NCBI RefSeq assembly: GCF_000282215.1
Contig: NZ_AKJS01000027.1
Coordinates: 1 to 35,555, forward strand
Length of the DNA: 35,555 bases
Direction: 5' to 3'
From: Pseudomonas sp. GM21
Lineage (GTDB): Bacteria; Pseudomonadota; Gammaproteobacteria; Pseudomonadales; Pseudomonadaceae
Under the pieces are notes generated by a model. The model was not told the origin of the DNA, made no database searches, and worked only from the letters and a program-made list of their open reading frames with translations. Each line of letters opens with the position of its first letter. The first letter of the stretch is position 1. A program made the translations under genes and the position numbers. Positions 8,791 through 17,207 of the stretch are shown here, piece after piece.

Positions 8791-9513
8791 TCAGCAATTC
8801 TCGAGCGTGGCGCTGGCCAAACCGGGAAAGTCTGTAATCAGGCTGTCAACGCCGAAGTCGGCGAGTCTGCGCATCAGCGCGGGCTCGTTGACTGTCCACA
8901 CCGACACATGCAGCCCCTGACGCTGCGCCTTCTGCAGGCGTTCCGGCGTACATAGGGTCCAGTTCAACGCCAGAATCTCACAGCCATAGCTTTGCGCGAC
9001 CTTCAACGGGTCGAGCCAGGCGTATTCGGCCACCAATCCGCGAGACACGTCCGGCACCAGATCCAGCGCGGCTTTGAGCACTTCGCGTGAACTTGAAGTG
9101 ATCGTGACCTTGTCGAGCAGGCCGAAACGCTGAGCCATCTCACGGATCGCCAGCACGGTCGTGGCAGCGCGGGTGCGTGAGGCGCTTTTGACTTCCAGTT
9201 GCCAGTGATCGAAGTCGCACTTCTCGAACAACGCTTCCAGCGTCGGGATCGGACAGGGTTTGATCCAGCCCGGGCCGCCGTTGCGAGCGTCATACGTCAC
9301 CAGCTCGGCCGCCGTATGCTCGACAACCTTGCCGCGCCGGTCAGTGGTGCGCTTGAGTGTCGGGTCGTGGATGACCATCAACTCGTTGTCCATGGACAGG
9401 TGCAGGTCCAGCTCGCAACGGCGAACGCCGTGCTTGAGGCATTGCTGAAAGCTGGTCAGGGTGTTTTCCGGTGCTTCGCCCTTGGCGCCGCGATGGCCGT
9501 AGATGAGGGTCAC
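8791..9513 (-). CDS. Glycerophosphodiester phosphodiesterase
   Basis: The enzyme hydrolyses glycerophosphodiesters to glycerol-3-phosphate and an alcohol. The 240-residue protein is a single GDPD TIM barrel. The start IYGHRGAKGEAPENTLTSF holds the catalytic HRG and the ENT motif. RRCELDLHLSMDNELMVIHDPTLKRTTD holds the metal-binding Glu and Asp and the catalytic His (HD). The strand-end motifs LEVKSA, HVSVWTVNEP and GVDSLITDFPG also fit. No signal peptide is seen, so it should be cytoplasmic, like E. coli UgpQ rather than periplasmic GlpQ. It lies 14 nt downstream of the PilZ gene on the same strand and is probably co-transcribed with it. It converges with sthA across a 42-nt GC-rich gap containing CCGGCCGG inverted repeats. 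Confidence 0.93.
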   Translation of the reverse strand: MTLIYGHRGAKGEAPENTLTSFQQCLKHGVRRCELDLHLSMDNELMVIHDPTLKRTTDRRGKVVEHTAAELVTYDARNGGPGWIKPCPIPTLEALFEKCDFDHWQLEVKSASRTRAATTVLAIREMAQRFGLLDKVTITSSSREVLKAALDLVPDVSRGLVAEYAWLDPLKVAQSYGCEILALNWTLCTPERLQKAQRQGLHVSVWTVNEPALMRRLADFGVDSLITDFPGLASATLENC

Positions 9514-9527
9514 GGTTCTTCCTTAAT

Positions 9528-10106
9528 TTAAATGCCTGATTCGTTTTCACGGGCCAGTCGTCGTTCCTGGGCCTGCTTCTGCAAAATGTAGCGGGCCAGC
9601 AACTGCCGCTGGGCATCGGTCGGGCGTTCGAACTCGGTGCCGACATCAAAGCTGCCCGCCTTGCGGTCGCAATGGATGACGCGGGCTCGCAGCAACAGGC
9701 CGAGGGCTTGCGGCATCAACACCAGTTTGACCGACAGGTGCGCGCCCACGGCGATGGGCGTCGGATGCCGGAATTCGATACCGCCTTCGGAAATGACTAC
9801 CGGCTGCGGCTCGCCGATCTGTCCGAGCACGGTGATTGCGATCACCTGGCTCAGTAAATCGATGCGTTTGTTCTGGGATTTCAGGAACGCCGCGAGGTTG
9901 CGGTCGCGCTCACTGATCTGGCGTAACAGGTGTTGCGACTCGAATTCGCTCAGGTGCAGCTCGCTGAGCAAATTGAATAGTGGAGAAGCATCCTGCAACA
10001 CTTCCTGGCCTGCGGCCTCGGGAGCGGACAGGGTCCGAATTTCCAGTGCGATCGTGTCCTCGATACGGTAGTATTCGCGGCGATCTTCTTCATCTAATGT
10101 CGACAT
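9528..10106 (-). CDS. PilZ domain protein (PA2989-like)
   Basis: The 192-residue protein starts MSTLDEEDRREYYRIEDTIALEI. RREYYR is an N-terminal PilZ-type Arg-rich motif that binds cyclic di-GMP in this family. The middle (about residues 60-100) is predicted helical, with LSEFESQHLLRQISERDRNLAAFLKSQNKRIDLLSQVI. The C-terminal half carries the beta-barrel part (ISEGGIEFRHPTPIAVGAHLSVKLVLMP, and DVGTEFERPTDAQRQLLARYI at the end). I chose ATG 10106; longer frames upstream overlap the lolC leader. The gene is divergent from lolC with 94 nt between and precedes the GDPD gene. It is likely a cyclic di-GMP receptor, but the output is unknown. Gene order matches the PA2989-PA2990 neighbourhood as I recall it. 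Confidence 0.85.
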   Translation of the reverse strand: MSTLDEEDRREYYRIEDTIALEIRTLSAPEAAGQEVLQDASPLFNLLSELHLSEFESQHLLRQISERDRNLAAFLKSQNKRIDLLSQVIAITVLGQIGEPQPVVISEGGIEFRHPTPIAVGAHLSVKLVLMPQALGLLLRARVIHCDRKAGSFDVGTEFERPTDAQRQLLARYILQKQAQERRLARENESGI

Positions 10107-10200
10107 GGCGAACCCATGGTAGCGGCGGTGGTCTGAGTGTAAAGCTGGATATCGACCCCCGCCACAAGGACGTTCCTTTTCCCTCCGAACAAGCCCCGAC

Positions 10201-11451
10201 ATGTTCAGACCTCTCTTCGTATTTATAGGCACGCGTTATACCCGTGCAAAGCGTCGCAATCATTTTGTGTCGTTCATTTCCCTGACTTCAATGATCGGAC
10301 TCGCCCTCGGCGTGGTAGTGATGATTGTCGTGCTGTCGGTCATGAACGGCTTCGATCATGAGATGCGCACCCGTGTGCTGGGCATGGTGCCTCACGCGAC
10401 CATCGAGTCCGGTGAGCCGATCAGCGACTGGCAAAGCCTGGCCACCAAGGTCAAGAAAAACCCGCAAGTGACAGCCGTGGCGCCGTTCACTCAGATGCAG
10501 GGTTTGCTGACCAACAACGGCAAAGTCTCCAAAGTCCTGCTCAATGCCATCGATCCTGCGCTGGAGCGCAACGTCTCGATCATTGATCACTTCATGCAGC
10601 AGGGCAAACTCGACGATCTGGTCCCGGGTGAATTTGGCATCGTCATCGGCGACAAGGCTGCGGCCAAGCTCGGCGCCACCATCGGCGACAAGCTGACGTT
10701 CGTCGCGCCGGAGGTTACCGTGACCCCGGCCGGCATGTTCCCGCGCATGAAACGCTTTACCGTGGTCGGCATCTTCCATGTCGGCGCCGGTGAGCTGGAT
10801 GGTTATCTGGGCATCACCAACTTGCAGGATCTGGCCCGGCTGCACCGCTGGAAACCGGATCAGGTGCAGGGCATTCGCCTGAAGTTCGACGACCTGTTCC
10901 AGGCCCCGCGCACTGCATGGAGCATCGCCCAGCAACTCGGTGAAGACCATTTCTACGCCCGCGACTGGACGCGCACCCACGGCAATCTGTATCAGGCCAT
11001 CCGCATGGAAAAAGCCATGATCGGGCTGCTGTTGCTGCTGATCGTTGCCGTTGCCGCGTTCAACATCATTTCCACACTGGTAATGGTGGTGAACGACAAG
11101 AAGGGCGACATCGCGATATTGCGCACATTGGGCGCCACACCGCGCACGATCATGGCGATCTTCATGGTGCAGGGCACCGTCATCGGGGTGGTCGGGACGC
11201 TGATCGGTGCCGCGGTCGGGATCTTCGCCGCGTTGAACGTCAGCGCCGCGATCTCGGCCCTCGAAGGCCTGATCGGCCATAAATTCCTCAACGCCGACGT
11301 GTACTTCATCGATTACCTGCCGTCGCAAGTGCAGAGCCAGGACGTCTTGATGGTCTGCGGCGCCGCGTTGATCCTGAGTTTCCTCGCCACCCTGTATCCA
11401 GCCTGGCGTGCCGCGCGCACCCAGCCTGCGGAGGCGCTACGTTATGAGTGA
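10201..11451 (+). CDS. lolC: Lipoprotein-releasing ABC transporter permease LolC
   Basis: LolC, with LolE and the ATPase LolD, extracts mature lipoproteins from the inner membrane and hands them to LolA. The 416-residue protein has the Lol permease plan: one N-terminal membrane segment (about residues 25-48, [22 protein letters not shown]), a large periplasmic domain, and three C-terminal segments (about 270-295, 315-345 and 378-402). [16 protein letters not shown] at the start and [29 protein letters not shown] near the fourth quarter are strong family signatures. The stop codon overlaps the start of lolD (ATGAGTGA), so translation is coupled. It is very similar to the lolE product downstream. 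I named the first gene lolC by order; which of the two contacts LolA cannot be settled here. Confidence 0.94.
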   Translation: MFRPLFVFIGTRYTRAKRRNHFVSFISLTSMIGLALGVVVMIVVLSVMNGFDHEMRTRVLGMVPHATIESGEPISDWQSLATKVKKNPQVTAVAPFTQMQGLLTNNGKVSKVLLNAIDPALERNVSIIDHFMQQGKLDDLVPGEFGIVIGDKAAAKLGATIGDKLTFVAPEVTVTPAGMFPRMKRFTVVGIFHVGAGELDGYLGITNLQDLARLHRWKPDQVQGIRLKFDDLFQAPRTAWSIAQQLGEDHFYARDWTRTHGNLYQAIRMEKAMIGLLLLLIVAVAAFNIISTLVMVVNDKKGDIAILRTLGATPRTIMAIFMVQGTVIGVVGTLIGAAVGIFAALNVSAAISALEGLIGHKFLNADVYFIDYLPSQVQSQDVLMVCGAALILSFLATLYPAWRAARTQPAEALRYE

Positions 11452-12142
11452 GTCGGGCATGAGTGATAAAGCAATCTTGAGCTGCCGCAACCTGGGTAAG
11501 TCCTACGAGGAAGGCCCGGAGTCGGTAGAAGTCTTGGCCGGTCTGCAGCTGGAGTTGCACCCGGGCGAGCGCGTGGCGATTGTCGGCAAGTCGGGTTCTG
11601 GCAAAAGCACCTTGCTTAATATGCTGGGCGGGCTTGATACGCCGACCAAGGGCAGCGTCTGGCTCGACGGTGAAGAGCTGTCGGCATTGAGCGAAAAGAA
11701 TCGCGGTCTGCTGCGTAACCGCGCCCTCGGGTTTGTGTACCAGTTCCACCACTTGCTGCCGGAATTCACCGCTTTGGAAAACGTCTGCATGCCGTTGTTG
11801 ATTGGCAAGACGTCGATCCCGGAGGCGCGTCAGCGTGCCACGGCGTTGCTGGAGCGGGTAGGGTTGGGTCACCGTCTGGAGCATAAACCGGCAGAATTGT
11901 CCGGTGGTGAACGCCAGCGCGTGGCTATCGCTCGTGCGCTGGTGAACAATCCAGGCCTGGTGATGCTCGATGAGCCGACCGGCAACCTCGACTCCCACAC
12001 CGCCCAGGGCATTCAGGATTTGATGCTGGAACTCAGCACGTCGATGCGCACCGCGTTCCTGGTGGTGACCCACGACATGAACCTGGCCCGCCAGATGGAT
12101 CGCGTCCTGCACTTGCAGGAAGGTTGCCTGACGCCCATCTGA
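11444..12142 (+). CDS. lolD: Lipoprotein-releasing ABC transporter ATPase LolD
   Basis: This is the cytoplasmic ATPase that drives lipoprotein release by LolCDE. In 232 residues it has Walker A (GKSGSGKST, residues 48-56), the Q-loop ([11 protein letters not shown]), the signature LSGGERQ (152-158), Walker B with the catalytic Glu ([14 protein letters not shown], Asp176-Glu177) and the switch His ([11 protein letters not shown]). LolD-type ATPases of the MacB/LolD branch share [12 protein letters not shown] chose ATG 11444, which follows GGAGG by 9 nt and overlaps the lolC stop by 8 nt; ATG 11459 would give a 227-residue protein. A strong hairpin starts 10 nt after its stop codon, before lolE. 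Confidence 0.96.
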   Translation: MSESGMSDKAILSCRNLGKSYEEGPESVEVLAGLQLELHPGERVAIVGKSGSGKSTLLNMLGGLDTPTKGSVWLDGEELSALSEKNRGLLRNRALGFVYQFHHLLPEFTALENVCMPLLIGKTSIPEARQRATALLERVGLGHRLEHKPAELSGGERQRVAIARALVNNPGLVMLDEPTGNLDSHTAQGIQDLMLELSTSMRTAFLVVTHDMNLARQMDRVLHLQEGCLTPI

Positions 12143-12151
12143 GTGAGCGAA

Positions 12152-12190
12152 ACCCGACGTACCAGACGGTACGTCGGGTCTTTTATTTTT
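12152..12190 (+). terminator. Strong intrinsic terminator-like hairpin between lolD and lolE
   Basis: A perfect 12-bp stem, ACCCGACGTACC (12152-12163) with GGTACGTCGGGT (12168-12179), closes an AGAC loop. C and then TTTTATTTTT follow directly. Only 17 nt remain between the T tract and the lolE ATG, so a promoter located after the terminator is hardly possible. The hairpin probably attenuates lolE transcription within the operon. Confidence 0.88.
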
Positions 12191-12207
12191 ATACGGTGCC
12201 CCAGCGA

Positions 12208-13452
12208 ATGTTCAGACCGTTATCGATCTTCATCGGCGCGCGCTATACCCGCGCCAAGCGCCGCAATCGCTTTGTTTCCTTCATCTCGATGACCTCGATG
12301 ATCGGCCTCGCCCTCGGCGTGCTGGCGATGATTGTGGTGTTGTCGGTCATGAACGGTTTTCAGCGCGAAATGAGCTCGCGCATCCTCGGCATGGTGCCGC
12401 ACGCCACCATCGTCGGCGTGAACCCGATCGACGATTGGCAGCCCGTTGCCGCCGCTGCGATGAAAAACCCGCAGGTGACAGCGGCCGTACCGTTTACCGA
12501 GATGGAAGGCATGCTCTCCTATAAGGGCACGATGCAGCCGATTCAGGTCAGCGGTATCGATCCGGCACAGGAAGGCAAAGTGTCGATCGTTGCCCAGCAT
12601 ATCGTTCAGGGGCGTCTGGATGACTTGAAGCCGGGTGAATTCGGTGTGGTGATCGGCGAGATCACGGCACGTCGTTTTCGTTTGAATGTCGGCGACAAGC
12701 TCACCCTGATCGTGCCGGAAATCAGCAGCGCACCGGGCGGGATTACCCCGCGCATGCAGCGCCTGAACGTGGTCGGTGTGTTCAAGGTCGGTGCTGAGCT
12801 GGACGGTTCGATGGCATTGATTCACGTTGCCGATGCTGCGCAGATGCAGCACTGGGAACCGAATCAGGTGCAGAGCGTGCGTCTGGCGGTGAAGGATTTG
12901 TACGCCGCACCACAAGTGTCGAGCGACATCGCCACGGGTTTGGGCTCCGCGTACAAGGCTGACGACTGGACCCATACCCAGGGCAGTCTGTTCAGCGCGA
13001 TGAAGATGGAAAAGACCATGATCGGCCTGCTGTTGCTGATGATTGTCGCGGTGGCGGCGTTCAACATCATCGCAACCCTGATCATGGTGGTGAATGACAA
13101 GGGCGCGGACATCGCGATCCTGCGCACCATCGGCGCCACGCCGGGGCAGATCATGGCGATCTTCATGGTCCAGGGGACGGTGATCGGGGTTGTCGGGACC
13201 TTGATCGGTGGCGTGCTTGGGGTGATTGCGGCGTTGAACGTCAGTGCGCTGGTGGGCTGGATCGAGCGGGTGAGCGGGCAGCACATCTTCAGCTCTGATG
13301 TGTATTTCGTCAGCAACCTGCCTTCGGAATTGCAGGGCGCGGATGTGCTGTTGATTTGCTCGGCGGGATTCATCTTGAGCTTCCTTGCCACTGTGTACCC
13401 GGCGTGGCGTGCAGCGAAGATCGAACCGGCGCACGCATTGAGGTATTCGTAA
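12208..13452 (+). CDS. lolE: Lipoprotein-releasing ABC transporter permease LolE
   Basis: This is the second permease of the LolCDE complex, 414 residues, with the same plan as LolC: a membrane segment at about 25-48, a periplasmic domain, and three C-terminal segments ending AAKIEPAHALRYS. The first 70 residues are mostly identical to LolC ([26 protein letters not shown]), which points to an old tandem duplication. I chose ATG 12208 because its N terminus matches that of LolC. No clear ribosome site precedes it (CCCCAGCGA). The frame stays open upstream to a TTG at 12124 inside lolD, through the hairpin, but an extension of that kind has no family support. Transcription must pass the preceding terminator-like hairpin or start inside lolD. 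Confidence 0.93.
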   Translation: MFRPLSIFIGARYTRAKRRNRFVSFISMTSMIGLALGVLAMIVVLSVMNGFQREMSSRILGMVPHATIVGVNPIDDWQPVAAAAMKNPQVTAAVPFTEMEGMLSYKGTMQPIQVSGIDPAQEGKVSIVAQHIVQGRLDDLKPGEFGVVIGEITARRFRLNVGDKLTLIVPEISSAPGGITPRMQRLNVVGVFKVGAELDGSMALIHVADAAQMQHWEPNQVQSVRLAVKDLYAAPQVSSDIATGLGSAYKADDWTHTQGSLFSAMKMEKTMIGLLLLMIVAVAAFNIIATLIMVVNDKGADIAILRTIGATPGQIMAIFMVQGTVIGVVGTLIGGVLGVIAALNVSALVGWIERVSGQHIFSSDVYFVSNLPSELQGADVLLICSAGFILSFLATVYPAWRAAKIEPAHALRYS

Positions 13453-13460
13453 GCCCTTAC

Positions 13461-13488
13461 ACCGCTATCGCGAGCAGGCTCGCACAGG
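13461..13488. repeat. Single REP-type sequence
   Basis: ATCGCGAGCAGGCTCGC with flanking CACAGG is the common Pseudomonas REP palindrome. It lies right after lolE and directly before the large palindromic repeat, and it matches the two REP arms at 17208-17303. It appears as a lone copy, so it may be a decayed REPIN. Confidence 0.75.
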
Positions 13489-13494
13489 GTTTGC

Positions 13495-13605
13495 GATCAT
13501 TCCCACGCTCTGCGTGGGAATGCCTCAACGGACGCTCCGCGTTCGGCTCTGGATGTGACACGGAGCGTCACGGGCTGCATTCCCACGCAGAGCGTGGGAA
13601 CGATC
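13495..13605. repeat. ~111 bp palindromic intergenic repeat, copy 2
   Basis: This copy has the same architecture as the element at 5958-6069: GATCATTCCC at the left end, GGGAACGATC at the right end, nested TTCCCACGC/GCGTGGGAA hairpins in each arm, and an inner GGACGCTCCGCG arm pairing with a degenerate partner. Its outer arms pair better than those of copy 1. Its right end overlaps the copS stop codon (13604-13606), so the repeat abuts the copS coding end exactly. In memory-based comparison with P. aeruginosa this point joins two gene blocks that are separate there. Confidence 0.85.
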
Positions 13606-14950
13606 AGGTTCGCGGCAACTCAATCACAAACCGAGACCACCCATTCTCTGATTCGCAACGAATCCGCCCGCCATGGGCATGAATGATCGACTGCGTAATC
13701 GCCAACCCCAGCCCCGCATGTTCACTGCTGCTTTCCTGACGCGCCGGATCGGCTCGATAAAACCGGTCAAACAATCGCGGCATCAACGCCCCGTCAATTC
13801 CATCACCGCTGTTTTCAACCGTCAGACTCAACCCTTTGACCTGATCAACAATCCGTACCCGAACCTCGCCTTCAGCCGGCGTAAATCGCAACGCGTTATC
13901 CAGCAGATTGGAAAGCGCCCGCCGCAACATGCTGCGGTCACCCTCAAACCGGGCGTGACCCTCGCGCCTTAGCGTTACCCGAGTGTCTTCTGCCAGTGGC
14001 GCAAAAAACTCCAGCAACAGATCCGTTTCCACTGCCAGCTCCAGCGGTTCACGCTTGGGCGTCAGCAAGCCGTGATCTGCCTTGGCCAGGTACAACATGT
14101 CATTGACCAGTTGCGCCATCCATTGCAGTTCTTCGAGGTTGCTGTGCAGCGCCTCGCGGTAGTCCTCGATGGGGCGGGGGCGGGTGAGGGTGACCTGCGT
14201 GTGGGTCAGCAGGTTCGACAGCGGTGTGCGCAGTTCATGGGCGATGTCAGCTGAGAACGCCGAGAGCCGCTGAAAGGAGTCGTCGAGGCGTCCGAGCATG
14301 GCGTTGAAGCTGTGGGCCATTTCCGCGAGTTCGGGCGGCATGTTCTCTTCTGGCAGGCGCGCATTGAGCGATTGCGCCGAAACACCGCTGGCGACCGCGC
14401 TCATGCGCCGCAACGGGCGCAACCCGCTGCGCGCCGCCCACGCGCCGAGCAGGGCAGTGGCCAGGGCTGACAACCCGACGGTCAGCCAGATCAGATGCTG
14501 CATGCGTTGCAGAAAGTGCTGGTGATGGGTGATGTCCAGCAACAAGGTCAATTGTGGGGAGTCAGGTCTATCAACAAACAATGGCGCGTTCAGCACGCGG
14601 TAATCGCTGCCGGCGTCGTTCAGGGTCGATAAACCCGGTTTTTGCGGGAGCCTGTCCGGCAGCTGCGCCGAACTGTCATACCAGCGCTGGCCATCGCTGC
14701 CCGTAATGCGCAGCGACAAGTCGGCCTGCCGGCTCAATTCATCCGCGAGTCTGATTTGGCTGTCGCTGGATTGAATGTCATGAAGCGCCCGACGTAAACC
14801 CATCAACTTGCCATCCAGCAACTGCTGATCGAGTTCGACAAAGTGCGCTTCGCTGGCGCGGCTGAACAACACCCCGGCGGACAGCGAAACCACCGCGGTA
14901 CAGGCCGCAAACAGCAGCGCCAGTCGGCTGCTTAACGAAAGGCTCCGCAT
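13604..14950 (-). CDS. copS: Heavy-metal (copper) sensor histidine kinase
   Basis: This is a membrane sensor kinase of the CusS/CopS class. In 448 residues it shows an N-terminal membrane segment (about 10-30), a periplasmic domain (about 31-150), a second membrane segment (about 152-172), a HAMP linker (SGLRPLRRMSAV onward), the dimerisation/phosphoacceptor motif FSADIAHELRTPLSNLLTH with His238, an N box (RALSNLLDNALRFTP), and G boxes near ENSGDGID and HAGLGLAI. Periplasmic His residues (ITHHQHF, about 140-146) could help metal sensing, though they lie close to the membrane. The start overlaps the copR stop by one base (TGATG), so the pair is translationally coupled. The cupredoxin and cop-box-like site next door support copper as signal; another divalent metal is possible. 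Confidence 0.9.
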   Translation of the reverse strand: MRSLSLSSRLALLFAACTAVVSLSAGVLFSRASEAHFVELDQQLLDGKLMGLRRALHDIQSSDSQIRLADELSRQADLSLRITGSDGQRWYDSSAQLPDRLPQKPGLSTLNDAGSDYRVLNAPLFVDRPDSPQLTLLLDITHHQHFLQRMQHLIWLTVGLSALATALLGAWAARSGLRPLRRMSAVASGVSAQSLNARLPEENMPPELAEMAHSFNAMLGRLDDSFQRLSAFSADIAHELRTPLSNLLTHTQVTLTRPRPIEDYREALHSNLEELQWMAQLVNDMLYLAKADHGLLTPKREPLELAVETDLLLEFFAPLAEDTRVTLRREGHARFEGDRSMLRRALSNLLDNALRFTPAEGEVRVRIVDQVKGLSLTVENSGDGIDGALMPRLFDRFYRADPARQESSSEHAGLGLAITQSIIHAHGGRIRCESENGWSRFVIELPRT

Positions 14951-15630
14951 CAGGCTGAACGCTCTTCAAGGACGTAACCCATGCCGCGCACGGTGTGGAT
15001 CAGTTTGTTGGGGAATTCATCGTCGATCTTCAGGCGCAAACGACGGATAGCGACTTCGATCACATTGGTGTCGCTATCGAAATTCATGTCCCAGACCTGG
15101 GAGGCGATCAGCGATTTGGGCAGGACTTCGCCCTGACGGCGCAGGAGCATTTCCAGCAGGGCGAAGTCCTTGGCGGTCAGGTCGATGCGCTGACCGTTGC
15201 GCTCAACACGGCGGCGGATCAAATCCAGGCGCAAATCGGCCAGTTGCAAACTGGTTTCCTGTGGCGAGGTGTTGCCACGACGCAACAGGCTGCGAACCCG
15301 GGCCAGCAGTTCGGAGAAGGCGAACGGTTTGACCAGGTAATCGTCGGCACCCAGCTCCAGACCATGAACCCGGTCTTCCACTGCGTCTCGTGCGGTCAGA
15401 AAAAGTACCGGCGTGTCGAGACCGGCACCGCGCACCGCTTGCAGGATCTGCCAGCCATCGCGGCCGGGCAGCATCACGTCGAGAATTAACAACGCGTATT
15501 CACCGCTCAGCGCCAGTTGTTGCCCGGTGCAACCGTCGGCCACCAGTTCGGCGTTGAAACCGGCCTCGTTCAGGCCCTGACGCAGGTAGTGGCCGGTTTT
15601 CGGTTGGTCTTCGACAATCAGCAATTTCAT
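14950..15630 (-). CDS. copR: Heavy-metal (copper) response regulator
   Basis: This is a 226-residue OmpR/PhoB-type regulator. The receiver domain (1-120) has the acidic pocket VEDQ, phospho-acceptor Asp51 ([13 protein letters not shown]), Thr79 ([12 protein letters not shown]) and Lys101 (DYLVKPF). The winged-helix DNA-binding domain (about 125-222) has [53 protein letters not shown]. The wording [14 protein letters not shown] is typical of the CopR/CusR/CzcR group. It is divergent from a periplasmic cupredoxin gene, and a direct match to the published style of cop box lies in the space between them. It probably activates both itself and the cupredoxin gene under copper stress. Confidence 0.92.
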   Translation of the reverse strand: MKLLIVEDQPKTGHYLRQGLNEAGFNAELVADGCTGQQLALSGEYALLILDVMLPGRDGWQILQAVRGAGLDTPVLFLTARDAVEDRVHGLELGADDYLVKPFAFSELLARVRSLLRRGNTSPQETSLQLADLRLDLIRRRVERNGQRIDLTAKDFALLEMLLRRQGEVLPKSLIASQVWDMNFDSDTNVIEVAIRRLRLKIDDEFPNKLIHTVRGMGYVLEERSA

Positions 15631-15691
15631 GGGCGACTCTAGGCAAATGGAACGAACGCTTTATACCGTGGGCAGCGTCGATACAGATCAA

Positions 15692-15720
15692 CCTGACAAA
15701 GTTGTAATCTGGCTGTCAGG
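15692..15720. promoter_or_regulatory. Probable CopR binding site (cop box)
   Basis: TGACAAAGTTGTAAT at 15694-15708 fits the TGACAnnnTTGTAAT form of Pseudomonas cop boxes. It also lies inside a longer inverted repeat, CCTGACA (15692-15698) with TGTCAGG (15714-15720). It sits centrally between divergent copR and the cupredoxin gene, about 62 nt from the copR ATG and 65 nt from the cupredoxin ATG. Confidence 0.7.
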
Positions 15721-15785
15721 TAGCGGGCAGTCGCAACAGTTTAGAGTTTTCCACAGGCTGAACCTTATCTTGTTGGAGTACGACG

Positions 15786-16310
15786 ATGTTTTTGTGCAAA
15801 TCATTGCTGCGGGTGGTGTGTTTGTTGGCGGTGAGTTCACCGGTGTGGGCAGCCCCGGCGCATACCTACGACTTCGGCCAACCCGCCGCGGCGGCCAAGG
15901 CGACTCGCAGTGTTGAAGTGGTGATGGGCGATATGTCGTTCACTCCCAAGAATATCGAGATCAAGGCCGGTGAGACGGTTCGCTTTGTACTGGTGAATAA
16001 AGGCCAGTTGCTGCACGAATTCAACCTGGGGGACGCGGTGAAGCATGCCAAACACCAGCAGGAAATGTTGCAGATGCAGCAGAGCGGCATGCTGACGCCT
16101 ACAGGCATGAAGGAAATGGACCACGGTTCGATGGCTGGCATGGATCATGGCGCGATGAAGCACGACGACCCGAATAGCATTCTCGTCGAACCGGGCAAAA
16201 CAGCCGAACTGATCTGGACCTTCACCAAGGCCACCCGCCTGGAATTTGCCTGCAACATCCCTGGCCATTATCAGGCTGGCATGGTCGGCAAGTTGACTGT
16301 CAGTCAGTAA
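15786..16310 (+). CDS. Periplasmic cupredoxin (PA2807-like copper-binding protein)
   Basis: The 174-residue protein has a signal peptide cut near VWA/AP (residue 22-23). The mature domain is a cupredoxin barrel: VVMGDMSFTPKNIEIKAGETVRFVLVNKG, then His77 (QLLHEFNLG), and the C-terminal loop ACNIPGHYQAGM with Cys156, His161 and Met166. These four are the standard type 1 copper ligands. Between the two halves is an insertion of about 50 residues (82-130), rich in His and Met (MDHGSMAGMDHGAMKHDD), resembling the Met/His copper-binding segments of CopA/CopB-type proteins. It is divergent from copRS over a cop-box-like site, which implies copper-induced expression. It probably buffers or delivers periplasmic copper. 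GGAG lies upstream of the ATG. Confidence 0.9.
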   Translation: MFLCKSLLRVVCLLAVSSPVWAAPAHTYDFGQPAAAAKATRSVEVVMGDMSFTPKNIEIKAGETVRFVLVNKGQLLHEFNLGDAVKHAKHQQEMLQMQQSGMLTPTGMKEMDHGSMAGMDHGAMKHDDPNSILVEPGKTAELIWTFTKATRLEFACNIPGHYQAGMVGKLTVSQ

Positions 16311-16371
16311 GCACTCAATGGCGGACGCAAAGGCTGGTAGAATCCGCTGATTCTTCAGTCAGGTTTCCGCC

Positions 16372-17202
16372 ATGCATCCCGCAGCCGAACACTCGCCGCT
16401 GGGCAAATCCAGCGAATACATCGCCACTTACACGCCGTCCTTGCTGTTCCCGATTCCGCGTACCGCGAAATGGGCCGAGCTGGGCCTGACGGCTGAAACC
16501 CTGCCGTATAAAGGCGTGGATTTCTGGAACTGTTTCGAGCTGTCGTGGCTGTTGCCATCCGGCAAGCCCGTGGTGGCGATTGGCGAGTTCAGCATCCCGG
16601 CGAATTCGCCGAACATCATTGAATCGAAGTCGTTCAAGCTGTACCTGAACTCGCTGAACCAAACACCATTTGCCGACACCACCAGCCTTGAAGCAGCGCT
16701 GACGAAGGACCTGTCGGCCGCCGCCGGCAAGCTGGTTGGTGTGCGCATTCGCAGTCTCAAAGACGTTGAAGCCGAAGGCGTCGTGGCGCTGCCGGGCGTA
16801 TGCATCGATGATCTGGACATCAGCGTCAGCAACTACGAGCATCCGCGCCCGGAACTGCTGCGTTGCGATGAGTCGCGCATTGTCGAAGAGAGCGTGCACA
16901 GCCATCTGCTCAAGTCCAACTGTCCGGTGACCAGTCAGCCGGACTGGGGGAGCGTGGCGGTGGAATATCGTGGCGCGGCACTGGATCATGCAAGTTTGCT
17001 GGAATACATCGTGAGCTTCCGACAGCACTCGGACTTCCATGAACAGTGTGTGGAGCGGATCTTCCTCGACCTGCAGCGGTTGTTGAAGCCGGAGAAATTG
17101 ACGGTGTATGCGCGTTATGTGCGCCGTGGCGGGTTGGATATCAACCCGTATCGCAGTACCGAGACGGTTCAACTGCCGAACCACCGCCTGGTCCGTCAAT
17201 AA
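16372..17202 (+). CDS. queF: NADPH-dependent 7-cyano-7-deazaguanine reductase QueF
   Basis: QueF reduces preQ0 to preQ1 in queuosine tRNA modification. At 276 residues it is the long, two-module form found in E. coli. The N-terminal part carries the QueF motif [13 protein letters not shown] (84-96) used for NADPH binding. The C-terminal part has the catalytic Cys184 in [13 protein letters not shown] with Asp191, and [16 protein letters not shown] for substrate and metal-free fold contacts. [17 protein letters not shown] near the end is also typical. A TAGAAT -10-like hexamer lies at 16336-16341. No preQ1 riboswitch-like structure fits the 61-nt leader. It is a single gene downstream of the cupredoxin and upstream of a REPIN and terminator. 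Confidence 0.96.
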   Translation: MHPAAEHSPLGKSSEYIATYTPSLLFPIPRTAKWAELGLTAETLPYKGVDFWNCFELSWLLPSGKPVVAIGEFSIPANSPNIIESKSFKLYLNSLNQTPFADTTSLEAALTKDLSAAAGKLVGVRIRSLKDVEAEGVVALPGVCIDDLDISVSNYEHPRPELLRCDESRIVEESVHSHLLKSNCPVTSQPDWGSVAVEYRGAALDHASLLEYIVSFRQHSDFHEQCVERIFLDLQRLLKPEKLTVYARYVRRGGLDINPYRSTETVQLPNHRLVRQ

Positions 17203-17207
17203 AGCCC

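Noticed and set aside
12124..12207. TTG-started extension of lolE through the hairpin
   Set aside because: The LolC paralogue starts at the equivalent ATG, and the extra 28 residues have no likeness to the family.
12220..13434. 404-residue minus-strand open frame opposite lolE, and a similar one opposite lolC
   Set aside because: Both are His/Arg/Asp-rich antisense shadows of the two permease genes.
16311..16371. preQ1 riboswitch before queF
   Set aside because: The 61-nt leader shows no preQ1 aptamer-like hairpin with a pairing A-rich tail.
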